From NCBI GenBank assembly GCA_052034115.1, contig JBPOIZ010000021.1:1-30851 (forward strand): 30,851 nucleotides of DNA, written 5' to 3'. The notes beneath the pieces were generated by a model. It was not told the origin of the DNA, ran no database searches, and saw only the letters and a list, made by a program, of their open reading frames with translations. Source of the stretch: Lutibacillus sp052034115 (lineage in GTDB: Bacteria; Actinomycetota; Actinomycetes; Actinomycetales; Dermatophilaceae). The position numbers and the translations under genes were made by a program. Shown piece after piece: positions 16,309 to 24,198 of this stretch (the first letter of the stretch is position 1; every line of letters starts with the position of its first letter).

Positions 16309-17649
16309 TCACCTGTCCTTGATCAGCGTGATCTGCTGGACGTCGAGATAGCCCGAGGCGAACCCGGCTCGGGAGTAGGCGAGGTAGAACCGCCACAGCC
16401 GCCGGAACACCTCGTCCACGTCGGTGCGCGCCGCCCTGGTCGTGTGCAGCTCGCGGATCGTGGGCCAGTTCTCCTCGAACCGTTCCTCCCAGAGCCGCAG
16501 GGTCTGCTCGTAGTGCATACCCATCCGGAACCGCTCCACGATGCGCAGCCCGCAGTGTTCGGCGACGACGCGTTCGAGGAGCTCGGTGGACGGGATGAAC
16601 CCCCCCGGAAAGATCCACTTCGTGATCCACGTCCGGGTATGCCGACTGGCCATCATCCGATCATGCGGCATGGTGATGGCCTGGATCGCGGCCCGCCCGC
16701 CGGGTCGCAGCCGGGCATCGATGGCGGCGAGGTAGGAGGGCAGAAACTCGTAGCCGACCGCCTCGATCATCTCGCACGACACGACCGCGTCATACCTGCC
16801 GTCAACGGCTCGGTAGTCGATGAGGTCGACGCTGATCCGATCGGTGAGGCCAGCTGCTGCGATGCGATCGCGGGCCAACGCCTGCTGCTCGACCGACAAG
16901 GTGATGGTGCGCACCCGGGCACCACGCTGGGCCGCCCGGATCGCCAACTCGCCCCACCCGGAGCCGATCTCCAGCACGGTGGTCCCGTCGGTCACGGCTG
17001 CGGCGTCCAGGAGGCGGTCGATCTTGCGCCGTTGGGCGTCGGCGAGGTCCGCGAAGGCCGGTGCGACCTGCGGCCGGCTGAGCACCACGCTGGTGCCCGT
17101 CGCGGTGCGCGGCAGGTGAGCATGCAGGTCTACGAACAACGCACTGGAGTAGGTCAGCGTCTCGTCGAGGAACAGCGCGAAGAGGTCGTTGCTCAGGTCG
17201 TAGTGGTGGGCGATGTTGCCACGGGCCTGCTCGGCGAGGTTGCGCTGCGACTGCGGGTGTCGGTCGTCATACCAGCGACGCAGGCGCTGCAGCGGCGCGG
17301 GGACGAGCACACCCATCCGCTTGGCCAGCACGGTCAGCAGGGCCGCCAGATCGGGGCTGTCCCAGTCGCCGGCCATGTAGCCCTCGCCGAATCCCACCAG
17401 GGCGGACTGCGCGAGCCGGGCGAACGTGGCATCGGGCCGGTGCAACACCATCTCCGGCGCCCGGGGACCGCCGGCTCCGCTGAAGACCGCCCCGTCCGCG
17501 TCCACGACCCGCACCGGCAGCGCGGCGGTCGCGCGCTGGAGCAAGGCGGCGGCTATCCCGGCGCCGCGGCGGGCGCGGATCGTATCGGGTGGGTCGGCCA
17601 GCTCGGGCCACCTCTCAAGGTCGGCCCGGGCTGCTGGAGTGAGGGTCAT
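16309..17649 (-). CDS. cfa: Cyclopropane-fatty-acyl-phospholipid synthase
   Basis: 446 residues from an ATG at 17649 with AAGGAGG 7 nt upstream. It methylates cis double bonds of phospholipid acyl chains using SAM. The N-terminal lipid-binding domain (~1-130) includes GFGEGYMAGDWDSPDLAALL; then NIAHHYDLSNDLFALFLDE and TYSSALF; SAM motif I VLEIGSGWGELAIRAA; VDLIDYRAVDGRYDAVVSCEMIEAVG; FPGGFIPS near the active site. All family segments are present and the length is normal. The exact product (cyclopropane or methyl-branched) cannot be told. First gene of a two-gene operon with DUF1295. Confidence 0.93.
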   Translation of the reverse strand: MTLTPAARADLERWPELADPPDTIRARRGAGIAAALLQRATAALPVRVVDADGAVFSGAGGPRAPEMVLHRPDATFARLAQSALVGFGEGYMAGDWDSPDLAALLTVLAKRMGVLVPAPLQRLRRWYDDRHPQSQRNLAEQARGNIAHHYDLSNDLFALFLDETLTYSSALFVDLHAHLPRTATGTSVVLSRPQVAPAFADLADAQRRKIDRLLDAAAVTDGTTVLEIGSGWGELAIRAAQRGARVRTITLSVEQQALARDRIAAAGLTDRISVDLIDYRAVDGRYDAVVSCEMIEAVGYEFLPSYLAAIDARLRPGGRAAIQAITMPHDRMMASRHTRTWITKWIFPGGFIPSTELLERVVAEHCGLRIVERFRMGMHYEQTLRLWEERFEENWPTIRELHTTRAARTDVDEVFRRLWRFYLAYSRAGFASGYLDVQQITLIKDR

Positions 17650-17694
17650 GGAGGGGCCTCCTTCCGGCATCAGGCACAGGGTATGACGAACGTA

Positions 17695-17739
17695 TCGGTG
17701 CCATCTCGGGGGGCAGCGACGGGCGTACAGTGGCACCGA
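17695..17739. promoter_or_regulatory. Inverted repeat in the cfa / dioxygenase divergent region
   Basis: TCGGTGCCA (17695-17703) and TGGCACCGA (17731-17739) are perfect 9-bp inverted arms, 36 bp centre to centre, in the 162-bp region between the divergent cfa and PhyH genes. TACAGT (17726-17731), a possible -10 for the plus strand, touches the right arm. Paired operator half-sites or a stem-loop are both possible. Confidence 0.45.
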
Positions 17740-17811
17740 GTCCGCCGCAGCTCTGGGCGGCCCGCCAGACCGCCAGGCCCGCAATTGCTCGCCAGCCGAA
17801 GGGAAGCACAC

Positions 17812-18699
17812 ATGTCCGTCGCGCCGACTCTGACCGGATACGAACCGATCGGCCAGGAGATCCGTGACCAGTACGCCAGGGACGGTTTCGTCGTCATCAA
17901 GGGTGCTCTGGACGAGGAGTCGCGGGCCTATTTCGAGGGTGCGGTCGACCGCGTGTACGACGAGGAGCAGGCCGCGGGTCGGTTGCGGCCGGACAAGTCC
18001 ATCCACGTCATGGGCTGGATGCACCGCGACCCGCGCTTCGTCGAGCTGCTGACCTGGCCGACGACGTTTCCCTACATCTGGGGGAACATGGGGTGGAACA
18101 TTTACACCCACCACAACCACATCGACGTCAACCCACCCAAGGACGAGCCGCCGTTTTGGAACTGGCACCAGGACGGCTACCGGCAGAACTCCGACCTGGA
18201 CATGGACCCGCGGCCGATGTTCATGACGAAGATCTGTTTCGCTCTGACCGACCTGTCCGAGCCCGGATACGGCAACACCAAGGTCATCCCCGGGTCGCAC
18301 ATCAACAACACCCTGGCCGGTCGGCCGGAGAAGCCGGGCGACCCGATCATCGAACCCGCAGACGCCATCGAGGTCTGCCTCGAGCCGGGCGACGCCTTCA
18401 TCTTCGACCGGCGCATCTGGCACAGCCGGTCGATGAACAAGAGCGAGCGGATCCGCAAGCTCATGTTCATCGGCTACACCTACCGCTGGATCCGTCCGCT
18501 CGACGAGGACGTCGCCGACCAGACCTCCGAGTGGTTCAAGACCCTCAGCCCACTGCAGCAGCAGTTGCTCGGTTACGGCCCGGACAATGCCTCGTTCTGG
18601 GGGATCCGGCAGGACGGCTGGATCGACGACGAGATCCCGCTGCGCAAGGAGTTCAAGGAGCGCGGCATCCTCGACCGGGCGGTGCCCTTCCTGCGCTAG
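17812..18699 (+). CDS. Phytanoyl-CoA dioxygenase (PhyH)-family Fe(II)/2-oxoglutarate oxygenase
   Basis: 295 residues from an ATG at 17812 with AGGGA 7 nt upstream. The double-stranded beta-helix iron site is visible: WNWHQDGYR gives His119 and Asp121, and RRIWHSRSMNKSERIR gives distal His204 with nearby Arg for 2-oxoglutarate. GYGNTKVIPGSH and LEPGDAFIFD are typical PhyH strands. It hydroxylates an unidentified small molecule, with decarboxylation of 2-oxoglutarate. It lacks the neighbours of an ectoine operon, so ectoine hydroxylase is unlikely. It is divergent from cfa, and a shared promoter region might link it to lipid metabolism. Confidence 0.88.
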   Translation: MSVAPTLTGYEPIGQEIRDQYARDGFVVIKGALDEESRAYFEGAVDRVYDEEQAAGRLRPDKSIHVMGWMHRDPRFVELLTWPTTFPYIWGNMGWNIYTHHNHIDVNPPKDEPPFWNWHQDGYRQNSDLDMDPRPMFMTKICFALTDLSEPGYGNTKVIPGSHINNTLAGRPEKPGDPIIEPADAIEVCLEPGDAFIFDRRIWHSRSMNKSERIRKLMFIGYTYRWIRPLDEDVADQTSEWFKTLSPLQQQLLGYGPDNASFWGIRQDGWIDDEIPLRKEFKERGILDRAVPFLR

Positions 18700-18704
18700 A
18701 CCGC

Positions 18705-18720
18705 GACCGGTATGCCGGTC
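18705..18720. terminator. Short hairpin between convergent genes
   Basis: GACCGG-TATG-CCGGTC, a 6-bp stem with a 4-nt loop, fills the gap between the dioxygenase stop and the CHAT stop. It is symmetric, so it could act on both strands, but no T-run follows. Confidence 0.35.
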
Positions 18721-21376
18721 AGGTCTGCAGCACCGGCCGGCCGAAGCCGGCCCCGAGGCAGACGAATCCGGCCGCGGCTGCGAACGCCCGGGGATCGTTC
18801 TCGTCCATCGCCGCCTGAGCCTGGGCGAGCGCCTCGGCGACCGAGGCCCCGGCCCGCAACCGGTCGTGGAAGCCGACCATCAAGTCATGGGTCTCGGCGT
18901 CCGGCACCGGCACGACCGACGCGACGAGGTGGCGGGTGTCCCCCGCAAGCAGCGCCGCCCCGAGGCCCAGCAACTCGTCGCCGGCCAGGACCACGTGCCG
19001 CCCCGACTCGCAGGCGGCCAGCACCACCGTGTCGGCGTCCTCGTCGAGTTGTTCGAGGTCGACGACGGTCAACGGCCCATCGGTGAGGCGCAGCGAGGAG
19101 AAGAGCGGGTTGTCCGATCGCACGGCGCCATGCGCCGCCAGGTGCACCAGGGCAGCACCGCGCATGTGCGAGGACACCTCGGCAACTGTCGCCGACGGCC
19201 CGGTCAACGGACGCACGCCATACATCTGCGCGATGTCGGCCGCCTCCTCCTCGGCGCCGGGGAGCCCGGGACCGGCGACGACGACCGTGGCCCCGAGCCG
19301 CGCGGGTCGCCGGTAGGCCGCACTCCAGATCGAGGCCGACGGGGCAACAGTCACCGGGCGCCCGCGCATCGTCGGCAGCAACGACCAAGGCAGGGATTGC
19401 AGCGGCCCGGTCGGGACGACGACCACTGGAGCGTCGCGCACGACGGCCCGAACCGGACCCAGCAAGAGATCATCGAGCCGGTCGACCGCCCGAGCCAACA
19501 TGGCCCGGGCGCCGGCCACGCTGCTCTCGCTGGCGTGGTTGCGCGCCAGTCGGGTCACGGCGAAGGGCAGCCACCGCACCTGCTCGGAGACCGCCGATAC
19601 CGGACCCAGGGCGGTGATCCGGCACCGGCCACGCGACATGGTCACCGCGTGGACGATTCCGTCGCTGACGACATACTCGACGAGCACGGCCGGGCCGAGC
19701 AGTGCGGCGAGCTCGGGTTGGGTCGGGCAGGTCTCGGTGAGCGCGAGCGCCGGCCCGGCCTGCCGACGGCAGTGATCGCGGACCGCGACCTCGGCCCGTG
19801 CGAGCGCGGCGGCCAGCGCCTCGGTCGGCTCGCCGTTCGCCTCGGCCTCGTCGATGGCCCCGGCGATGGCACGCACCTGCCCCAGTCGTTCGACCAACTC
19901 GGCGTCATCGGGGGCGTGGACCGGCCGGTGCAACAGGTGCTGCGCCCGACCGCGCTCGGCCCATTCCAACACCGGGAACGCCGCCGCCCCCTGGGCGGAG
20001 GCCTGGATGGCCGCTCGCCGCCCGATCTCGGCCAGGTCCTCGCCGAGCGCCGAGACCCGGGCGCGCAGGTCCGTCGCCGCCATCGTGGCGCGGTGTTCGG
20101 CGAGCAGCCGGAGGCCGGCCATGGCGGCACGCTGCGCCGCGCGCCGGTCGCCACGCTCCTGGGCGACCAGGGCGCGGGCGTGCCAGGCGGCCGTGCGCCA
20201 GGACACCGGCCCGGTATGGCGGGCCGCGCCCACCCGCTCGAGCTGCTGGATCGCCTCCGCCGACCGAGCAGTTCCGAGCCATGTCCGGCCGGCCAGGAGG
20301 CGCGCATCGATGGCCGCCTTGCGCCACCCAGCCGTCTCGAGTTCGTCGGCCAGGGCGACCATGGCACGCAGCGCTGGACGCCGCAGGTCCGCATCCCCGG
20401 CCCGGATGGAGAGCTGGGCGTAGCGGGCCAGGGCAGCAAAGGCGCTGCGCCCTTGGCTGCGGAACTCGCGCGCTGCCTTGCGGGCCTGCTCCGCAGCGAG
20501 CGCCGGGTCACCGTCGAGCATGGCGGCCCGGGCCAGCAGCAGCCGCGCCTCAGGACGCATGATGTGCCGACCGGTGCGTTCGCACTCGACCACGCAGCGC
20601 TCGGCGGCCTCCCGGGCCTCGGCGATGAGCCGCACCGACAGAAGCAGCTCACTGCGGTCCATGAGCAGCGACCCGATGGGGGTGCCCAGGCGCTCGTAGA
20701 TCTCCTCAGCGGCATCGGCGTGCCGCAGCGCCGCGGGCACGTCGCCGAGTCGCGCCCGGACGAAGGCAAGGTTCTCCTGGATGAGCGCTTCGGAGACCGG
20801 GCGACCCACCAGTGGCGCCAGTCCCGCGGCCTCCTCCAGGTCAGCGGCTGCCCCGGCATACCGATGGGTGAGGGTGTGGAGCACGCCGCGGTTGAGCAGG
20901 GCCCGCTGGACCCAGACGTGGTCCTCGGCCTTGCGGAGCACCGGCAGCGCCGCCGCGGTGTCGGCCAGGCCGGCGTCCGTGCGGCCCAACTCGATGTTCA
21001 TGGCCGCGCGCTGGGCCAGCGCCCTGGCCCGTCCGGCCTCGTCGAGCTGGTCCAGGGCACGGTCCAGCTGGCGCACGGCCTCCGGAACCGATCCGCCCCG
21101 CACCAACGCCCCGGCCAAGGTCATCCGCGCCTCGCCGGCGAGCTGGGCCGAACCGGCGCGGGTGGCCAGCCGCAGCGCCCGGCGCAGATGTACCGCCGCT
21201 TCGGACACTTCGCTGAGGTTGAGCGCGGCGAGCCCGAGGGCACGCTCGGCGATCGAGCGGGCGGCAAGATCGGTGCCAGGTTCGGCAAGCAGCGCGCGGG
21301 CCGCGGCCGACGCCGCCGTCGGATCTGCCGCCGCGAGGTCGAGCGCAGCCCGAGCACGGTCCTGCGGCTGGCTCAT
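18719..21376 (-). CDS. TPR-CHAT caspase-like cysteine protease
   Basis: 885 cytoplasmic residues from an ATG at 21376; no signal peptide. Residues 1-~480 are tandem helical hairpins of TPR type (for example ALNLSEVSEAAVHLRRALRLA, then GGSVPEAVRQLDRALDQLD), a likely sensor/partner surface. The C-terminal ~350 residues are a CHAT domain: VVVVPTGPLQSLPWSLL, then ALVHLAAHGAV with catalytic His749, then DTVVLAACESG with catalytic Cys789, and DDLLLGPV earlier. Both dyad residues are intact, so proteolytic activity is expected; CHAT proteases usually prefer a basic P1 residue. It is head to head with an S8 protease/sigma factor operon, 178 bp between starts, which suggests a joint signalling system. 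Target unknown. Confidence 0.92.
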   Translation of the reverse strand: MSQPQDRARAALDLAAADPTAASAAARALLAEPGTDLAARSIAERALGLAALNLSEVSEAAVHLRRALRLATRAGSAQLAGEARMTLAGALVRGGSVPEAVRQLDRALDQLDEAGRARALAQRAAMNIELGRTDAGLADTAAALPVLRKAEDHVWVQRALLNRGVLHTLTHRYAGAAADLEEAAGLAPLVGRPVSEALIQENLAFVRARLGDVPAALRHADAAEEIYERLGTPIGSLLMDRSELLLSVRLIAEAREAAERCVVECERTGRHIMRPEARLLLARAAMLDGDPALAAEQARKAAREFRSQGRSAFAALARYAQLSIRAGDADLRRPALRAMVALADELETAGWRKAAIDARLLAGRTWLGTARSAEAIQQLERVGAARHTGPVSWRTAAWHARALVAQERGDRRAAQRAAMAGLRLLAEHRATMAATDLRARVSALGEDLAEIGRRAAIQASAQGAAAFPVLEWAERGRAQHLLHRPVHAPDDAELVERLGQVRAIAGAIDEAEANGEPTEALAAALARAEVAVRDHCRRQAGPALALTETCPTQPELAALLGPAVLVEYVVSDGIVHAVTMSRGRCRITALGPVSAVSEQVRWLPFAVTRLARNHASESSVAGARAMLARAVDRLDDLLLGPVRAVVRDAPVVVVPTGPLQSLPWSLLPTMRGRPVTVAPSASIWSAAYRRPARLGATVVVAGPGLPGAEEEAADIAQMYGVRPLTGPSATVAEVSSHMRGAALVHLAAHGAVRSDNPLFSSLRLTDGPLTVVDLEQLDEDADTVVLAACESGRHVVLAGDELLGLGAALLAGDTRHLVASVVPVPDAETHDLMVGFHDRLRAGASVAEALAQAQAAMDENDPRAFAAAAGFVCLGAGFGRPVLQT

Positions 21377-21413
21377 CGCTCTATCGAATCGGTCGGCCGG
21401 GTCCGATGTCCAC

Positions 21414-21433
21414 TCGCGATCCCGGCATCGCGA
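21414..21433. promoter_or_regulatory. 20-bp palindrome between CHAT and S8 genes
   Basis: TCGCGAT-CCCGGC-ATCGCGA, perfect 7-bp arms, in the divergent intergenic region 37 bp from the CHAT start. TAGGGT (21450-21455) downstream is a possible -10 for the plus-strand operon. It is a candidate operator controlling both directions. Confidence 0.45.
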
Positions 21434-21554
21434 CGGCGGGTGCGGGCGCTAGGGTCGCTCCTGTCCGGTGGCGCATGTATCTGATCACGCGTCTGCCGCT
21501 CTGGGGATAGAACTGCACGGTCACGACCACCTCCCTCCCGACCTGGAGCAGCGC

Positions 21555-22859
21555 ATGTCCGCACGACCCGCTCGACCCGGGGATCAGTCTCGGGCGCAGA
21601 TCGTCGTCTCGACCAAACACGCCGATCTGGTCATGCGTGAGCTCGCCACGCTTGGCGCGATCGTCACCCCCGAGGTGTCCGAGGCGCTCGGGCTGACCCT
21701 GCTCGACTTCGAGGTCAGCGGTCCCGCCAAGGTCGCCCGCGGGCGCGCTGACGCACTGCCGGCCATGAGCCGCCAAGGCAGCGAGCCACGCACCGAGCTC
21801 GATGTGGTCATGCGCCACCTGCGGGCCACGTTTGCGGCGAACTATGCCGGGTGGATGCCGGCCATGGGTAAGAACCGCGAGGTCAGCCGCGTTCCGGGCA
21901 GCTACGTGGTCGGGCCCGCGCACGCGGTCGACTACGGGCACGCCGTCGACTACGGTCACGCCGTCGACTACGGCGTGGATGTCTCGGGCGGTCACGCCGT
22001 CGACTACGGCGCCGGCGTCACGAGCGAACACGCCGTCGACTACGGCGCCGACGGGCCCACGCCGGTGGCGCTGCCGAAAACCGGGATGCCCGCACGCGCG
22101 AACCAGCCCGGCACCGGTCGCCAGGTCGGCATCATCGATACCGCCATCGCAGCGCATCCCTATTTGACCGGCGCCATGTTGGCTCGGGCCGAGGACCTGG
22201 TCGACGCGAGCGACCCCACCCGGTGGCAGAACCACCACGGGACGTTCGTCTCCGGGTTGGTGCTCGCACAGGCGCCCGGCTCGGTGATCCACTTCCGGGC
22301 AAGTCTGGACCCCGACGCGAAGGCCGACAGCTGGGACGTGGCCAAGGCCCTGGCCGAGCTGGCCAGCATCCCCGGCCTGGACATCATCAACCTCAGCCTC
22401 GGGTGCGTCACCGATGACGGAGAACCGCCGCTGGTCTTCGTCGCGGCCCTCGAGCGGCTCGGCCCGGACACCCTCGTCATCGCGGCGGCCGGGAACCACG
22501 CCACACCGGGGCAGACTCCCAAACCGTCCTGGCCCGCGGCCCTGGACAGCGTCGTCGCAGTGGGTGCCACCGGAGCGGAGGGCGACGCCCCGTTCAGCCC
22601 GGGCGCTCCTTGGGTCGACGCGGTGGCACCGGGCGTCGGCGTGGTGTCCACGGCCGTGGCCGGTGACGGCCGGCCCGGTTTTGCCCGATGGTCGGGCACG
22701 TCGTTCTCGGCGGCGACCGTGTCCGGGATGGTCGCGGCGGCGCTGCGCCCCGGTATGACGGCCCGCGGCGCCTACGAGTCCCTCGTCGCCGAGGCGGACC
22801 GGGACGAGTCCGGACGGGCCGTCCTTCGGCCGTCTCAAGCTCCCGGGTGGCCGCAATGA
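21555..22859 (+). CDS. Intracellular subtilisin-like (S8) serine protease with HAVDYG array
   Basis: 434 residues from an ATG at 21555 with GGAG upstream. An upstream in-frame GTG at 21468 is possible, but codons there lack the strong G/C third-position bias of the gene. No signal peptide. Residues ~14-55 look like an inhibitor/propeptide-type domain (QIVVSTKHADLVMREL). Residues 123-164 are a hexapeptide array of HAVDYG. The catalytic domain has the full set: GIIDTAI Asp195, NHHGTFVSG His228, AAAGNHA Asn314 and SGTSFSAATVSG Ser383. It is therefore probably an active endopeptidase kept latent by its N-terminal part. First gene of an operon with the sigma factor (ATGA overlap) and divergent from the CHAT protease. 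Confidence 0.92.
   Translation: MSARPARPGDQSRAQIVVSTKHADLVMRELATLGAIVTPEVSEALGLTLLDFEVSGPAKVARGRADALPAMSRQGSEPRTELDVVMRHLRATFAANYAGWMPAMGKNREVSRVPGSYVVGPAHAVDYGHAVDYGHAVDYGVDVSGGHAVDYGAGVTSEHAVDYGADGPTPVALPKTGMPARANQPGTGRQVGIIDTAIAAHPYLTGAMLARAEDLVDASDPTRWQNHHGTFVSGLVLAQAPGSVIHFRASLDPDAKADSWDVAKALAELASIPGLDIINLSLGCVTDDGEPPLVFVAALERLGPDTLVIAAAGNHATPGQTPKPSWPAALDSVVAVGATGAEGDAPFSPGAPWVDAVAPGVGVVSTAVAGDGRPGFARWSGTSFSAATVSGMVAAALRPGMTARGAYESLVAEADRDESGRAVLRPSQAPGWPQ
21921..22046 (+). repeat. 18-bp in-frame repeat coding for HAVDYG, five copies in a fixed register
   Basis: Copies start at 21921, 21939, 21957, 21993 and 22029, all in one 18-bp register. The two gaps hold different hexapeptides (VDVSGG and AGVTSE), so the array is seven hexads with five identical. 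Codon use differs slightly between copies (for example GCG GTC against GCC GTC), yet the peptide is unchanged, which points to selection on the protein. Confidence 0.9.
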
Positions 22860-23446
22860 GCGACAACGCACGACCCGGCGCCGACCTTCGACCCCTCGTG
22901 GAAGCCGCGATCGGCGGGGACTCCGCGGCGTGGAACGCCCTCGTCGACCGGTTCGGCCCGCTGGTGTGGGGCATCTGCCGCGGCTTCCGCCTCCGCGACG
23001 CCGATGCGCACGACGTCGTCCAGACCGTCTGGCTGCGCCTCGTCGAGCGCCTCGAATCGATCCGGCAGCCCGAGGCGCTTGCCGGGTGGATCGTGACGAC
23101 GACCCGACGTGAGTGCCTGCACGTGTGCCAGCGCTCGTCGGAGAACTCGATGCCCGACGACGTCCTGGAGCGGCACCCTTCTCAAACGCCGGAACTCGAT
23201 GCCGGGCTGATCGCCGACGAACGGCGCCAGGCCGTACGGGCCGCCTTCACCGAGATCCCAGAGAAGTGCCAGCGACTCCTGGCCATCCTCGCCACGGCCG
23301 ACCAGGTGTCCTACACCGACGTGAGCCGAAGCCTCAACATGCCCATCGGCAGCATCGGCCCCACCCGGGCCAGATGTCTCGACAAGCTCCGTGCGGCGCC
23401 CTCCCTCGCCGCGTGGCTCGCCCCCAGCGAAGGGACAGCGCCATGA
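22856..23446 (+). CDS. ECF-type sigma-70 family factor
   Basis: 196 residues, ATG overlapping the S8 stop (ATGA). Sigma region 2: WNALVDRFGPLVWGICRGFRL followed by DADAHDVVQTVWLRLVERLESI and GWIVTTTRRECLHV, the -10 recognition helix. Region 4: AAFTEIPEKCQRLLAILATA, then SYTDVSRSLNMPIGSIGPTRARCLDKLR, the -35 recognition HTH. It would direct RNA polymerase to a small regulon. No classical zinc anti-sigma factor is adjacent; the small protein encoded next, or the proteases, may control it. Confidence 0.93.
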   Translation: MSDNARPGADLRPLVEAAIGGDSAAWNALVDRFGPLVWGICRGFRLRDADAHDVVQTVWLRLVERLESIRQPEALAGWIVTTTRRECLHVCQRSSENSMPDDVLERHPSQTPELDAGLIADERRQAVRAAFTEIPEKCQRLLAILATADQVSYTDVSRSLNMPIGSIGPTRARCLDKLRAAPSLAAWLAPSEGTAP

Positions 23447-23907
23447 CCAATCAGCCGTCGGCAGCCGACAGCGCACTGCTCGGTGAGCTCCGATCCACGC
23501 TGACCCACCGCGGTGACGTGCCGCCCGAGGTCTTCGACGCCGGGTATGCCGCCTACACCTGGCGCACCGTCGACGCCGAGCTCGCTGCGATTCTCTTCGA
23601 CTCGGCGAGCAGGTCGCTCGGTGAGCTGGCGGGAGTGCGCTCGGAGCAGCATGCGGCGGTGCGAGCCATGACCTTCGGGGCCGGCCACCTGACGATCGAG
23701 GTCGAGATCGGGGCCCGCGAGCTGCTCGGGCAGGTGCATCCCGCCGGGATCACCGAGCTCGACATCGAGGAGCAGAGCGGTCAGCGACACCGCCTCGCCG
23801 TCGACGACGTCGGTGGCTTCTCCATGCCGCAGGTGCCGACCTACCCCTTCCGGCTGGTCGTGCGGACCGACACCAGCCACGTGGTGACCAGTTGGGTCAC
23901 CATCTAG
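23443..23907 (+). CDS. Small beta-rich protein co-encoded with the sigma factor
   Basis: 154 residues, ATG overlapping the sigma-factor stop (ATGA). It begins with a short helical part (residues ~1-60, DAGYAAYTWRTVDAELAAIL). A beta-rich C-terminal part follows: LTIEVEIGARELLGQVHPAGITELDIEEQSGQ (in pieces), then DDVGGFSMPQVPTYPFRLVVRT and TSWVTI. The second half resembles a carboxypeptidase-regulatory/transthyretin-like beta-sandwich. No Cys, no His-Cys zinc motif and no transmembrane helix are seen. From memory, proteins of this type often follow ECF sigma genes near CHAT genes in actinomycetes. A role as a soluble anti-sigma or protease substrate is a guess; function unknown. Confidence 0.8.
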   Translation: MTNQPSAADSALLGELRSTLTHRGDVPPEVFDAGYAAYTWRTVDAELAAILFDSASRSLGELAGVRSEQHAAVRAMTFGAGHLTIEVEIGARELLGQVHPAGITELDIEEQSGQRHRLAVDDVGGFSMPQVPTYPFRLVVRTDTSHVVTSWVTI

Positions 23908-23924
23908 GGCCGGCGCGCCGGCCC
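23907..23924. terminator. Palindromic G/C hairpin between convergent operons
   Basis: GGGCCGGCGCGCCGGCCC, an 18-bp perfect palindrome that begins on the last base of the small-protein stop codon and lies 10 bp from the stop of the convergent CsoR-family gene. Position suggests a bidirectional terminator. There is no T-run. Confidence 0.5.
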
Positions 23925-23934
23925 GAGGGGGAGA

Positions 23935-24198
23935 TCAGGCCAGGCTGAGGAAGAGCTTCTCCAGGTCGGAGGTGTCGGCGTCCTGGCCGTCGGCCTCCAC
24001 CATGCATTCGCGCAGGCTGGCGGCGATGATCTGGAATCCGGCCCGGTCGACCGCCTTGCTCACAGCGGCGAGCTGGGTCACCACGTCGCGGCAGTCCCGC
24101 CCCTCCTCGATCATGCGCAGCACTCCGCCGAGCTGACCCTGGGCCCGCCGGAGCCGGTTGAGGACGGGGGTCAGCTCGTCCGGCTTGACCTCAGGCAT
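23935..24198 (-). CDS. CsoR/RcnR-family repressor, CstR-like (persulfide-sensor type)
   Basis: 87 residues from an ATG at 24198 with GGAGGAG upstream. It is all-helical: LNRLRRAQGQLGGVLRMIEEGRDCRDVVTQ (in pieces) and the helix ending ASLRECM. Cys36 and Cys65 are present, but the position of the third copper ligand (His61 in CsoR) is Ser61. This two-Cys pattern is that of CstR, which senses per- and polysulfides by forming a di- or trisulfide bridge between the two Cys. It overlaps the upstream methyltransferase gene by 8 bp, so both are one operon, and a G-tract operator lies before that operon. A persulfide role is inferred from residues, not proven. Confidence 0.88.
   Translation of the reverse strand: MPEVKPDELTPVLNRLRRAQGQLGGVLRMIEEGRDCRDVVTQLAAVSKAVDRAGFQIIAASLRECMVEADGQDADTSDLEKLFLSLA

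Noticed and set aside
15739..17811. Upstream extension of the PhyH dioxygenase frame
   Set aside because: Frame is open by chance opposite cfa/DUF1295; the ATG at 17812 has a ribosome site and a normal family N-terminus.
18587..21484. 965-residue plus-strand frame opposite the CHAT gene
   Set aside because: No domain or motif; the minus strand encodes the complete TPR-CHAT protein.
21921..22046. 18-bp repeats considered as a CRISPR or integration array
   Set aside because: In-frame, contiguous, with identical peptides and no spacers of CRISPR length; they are protein-level repeats.
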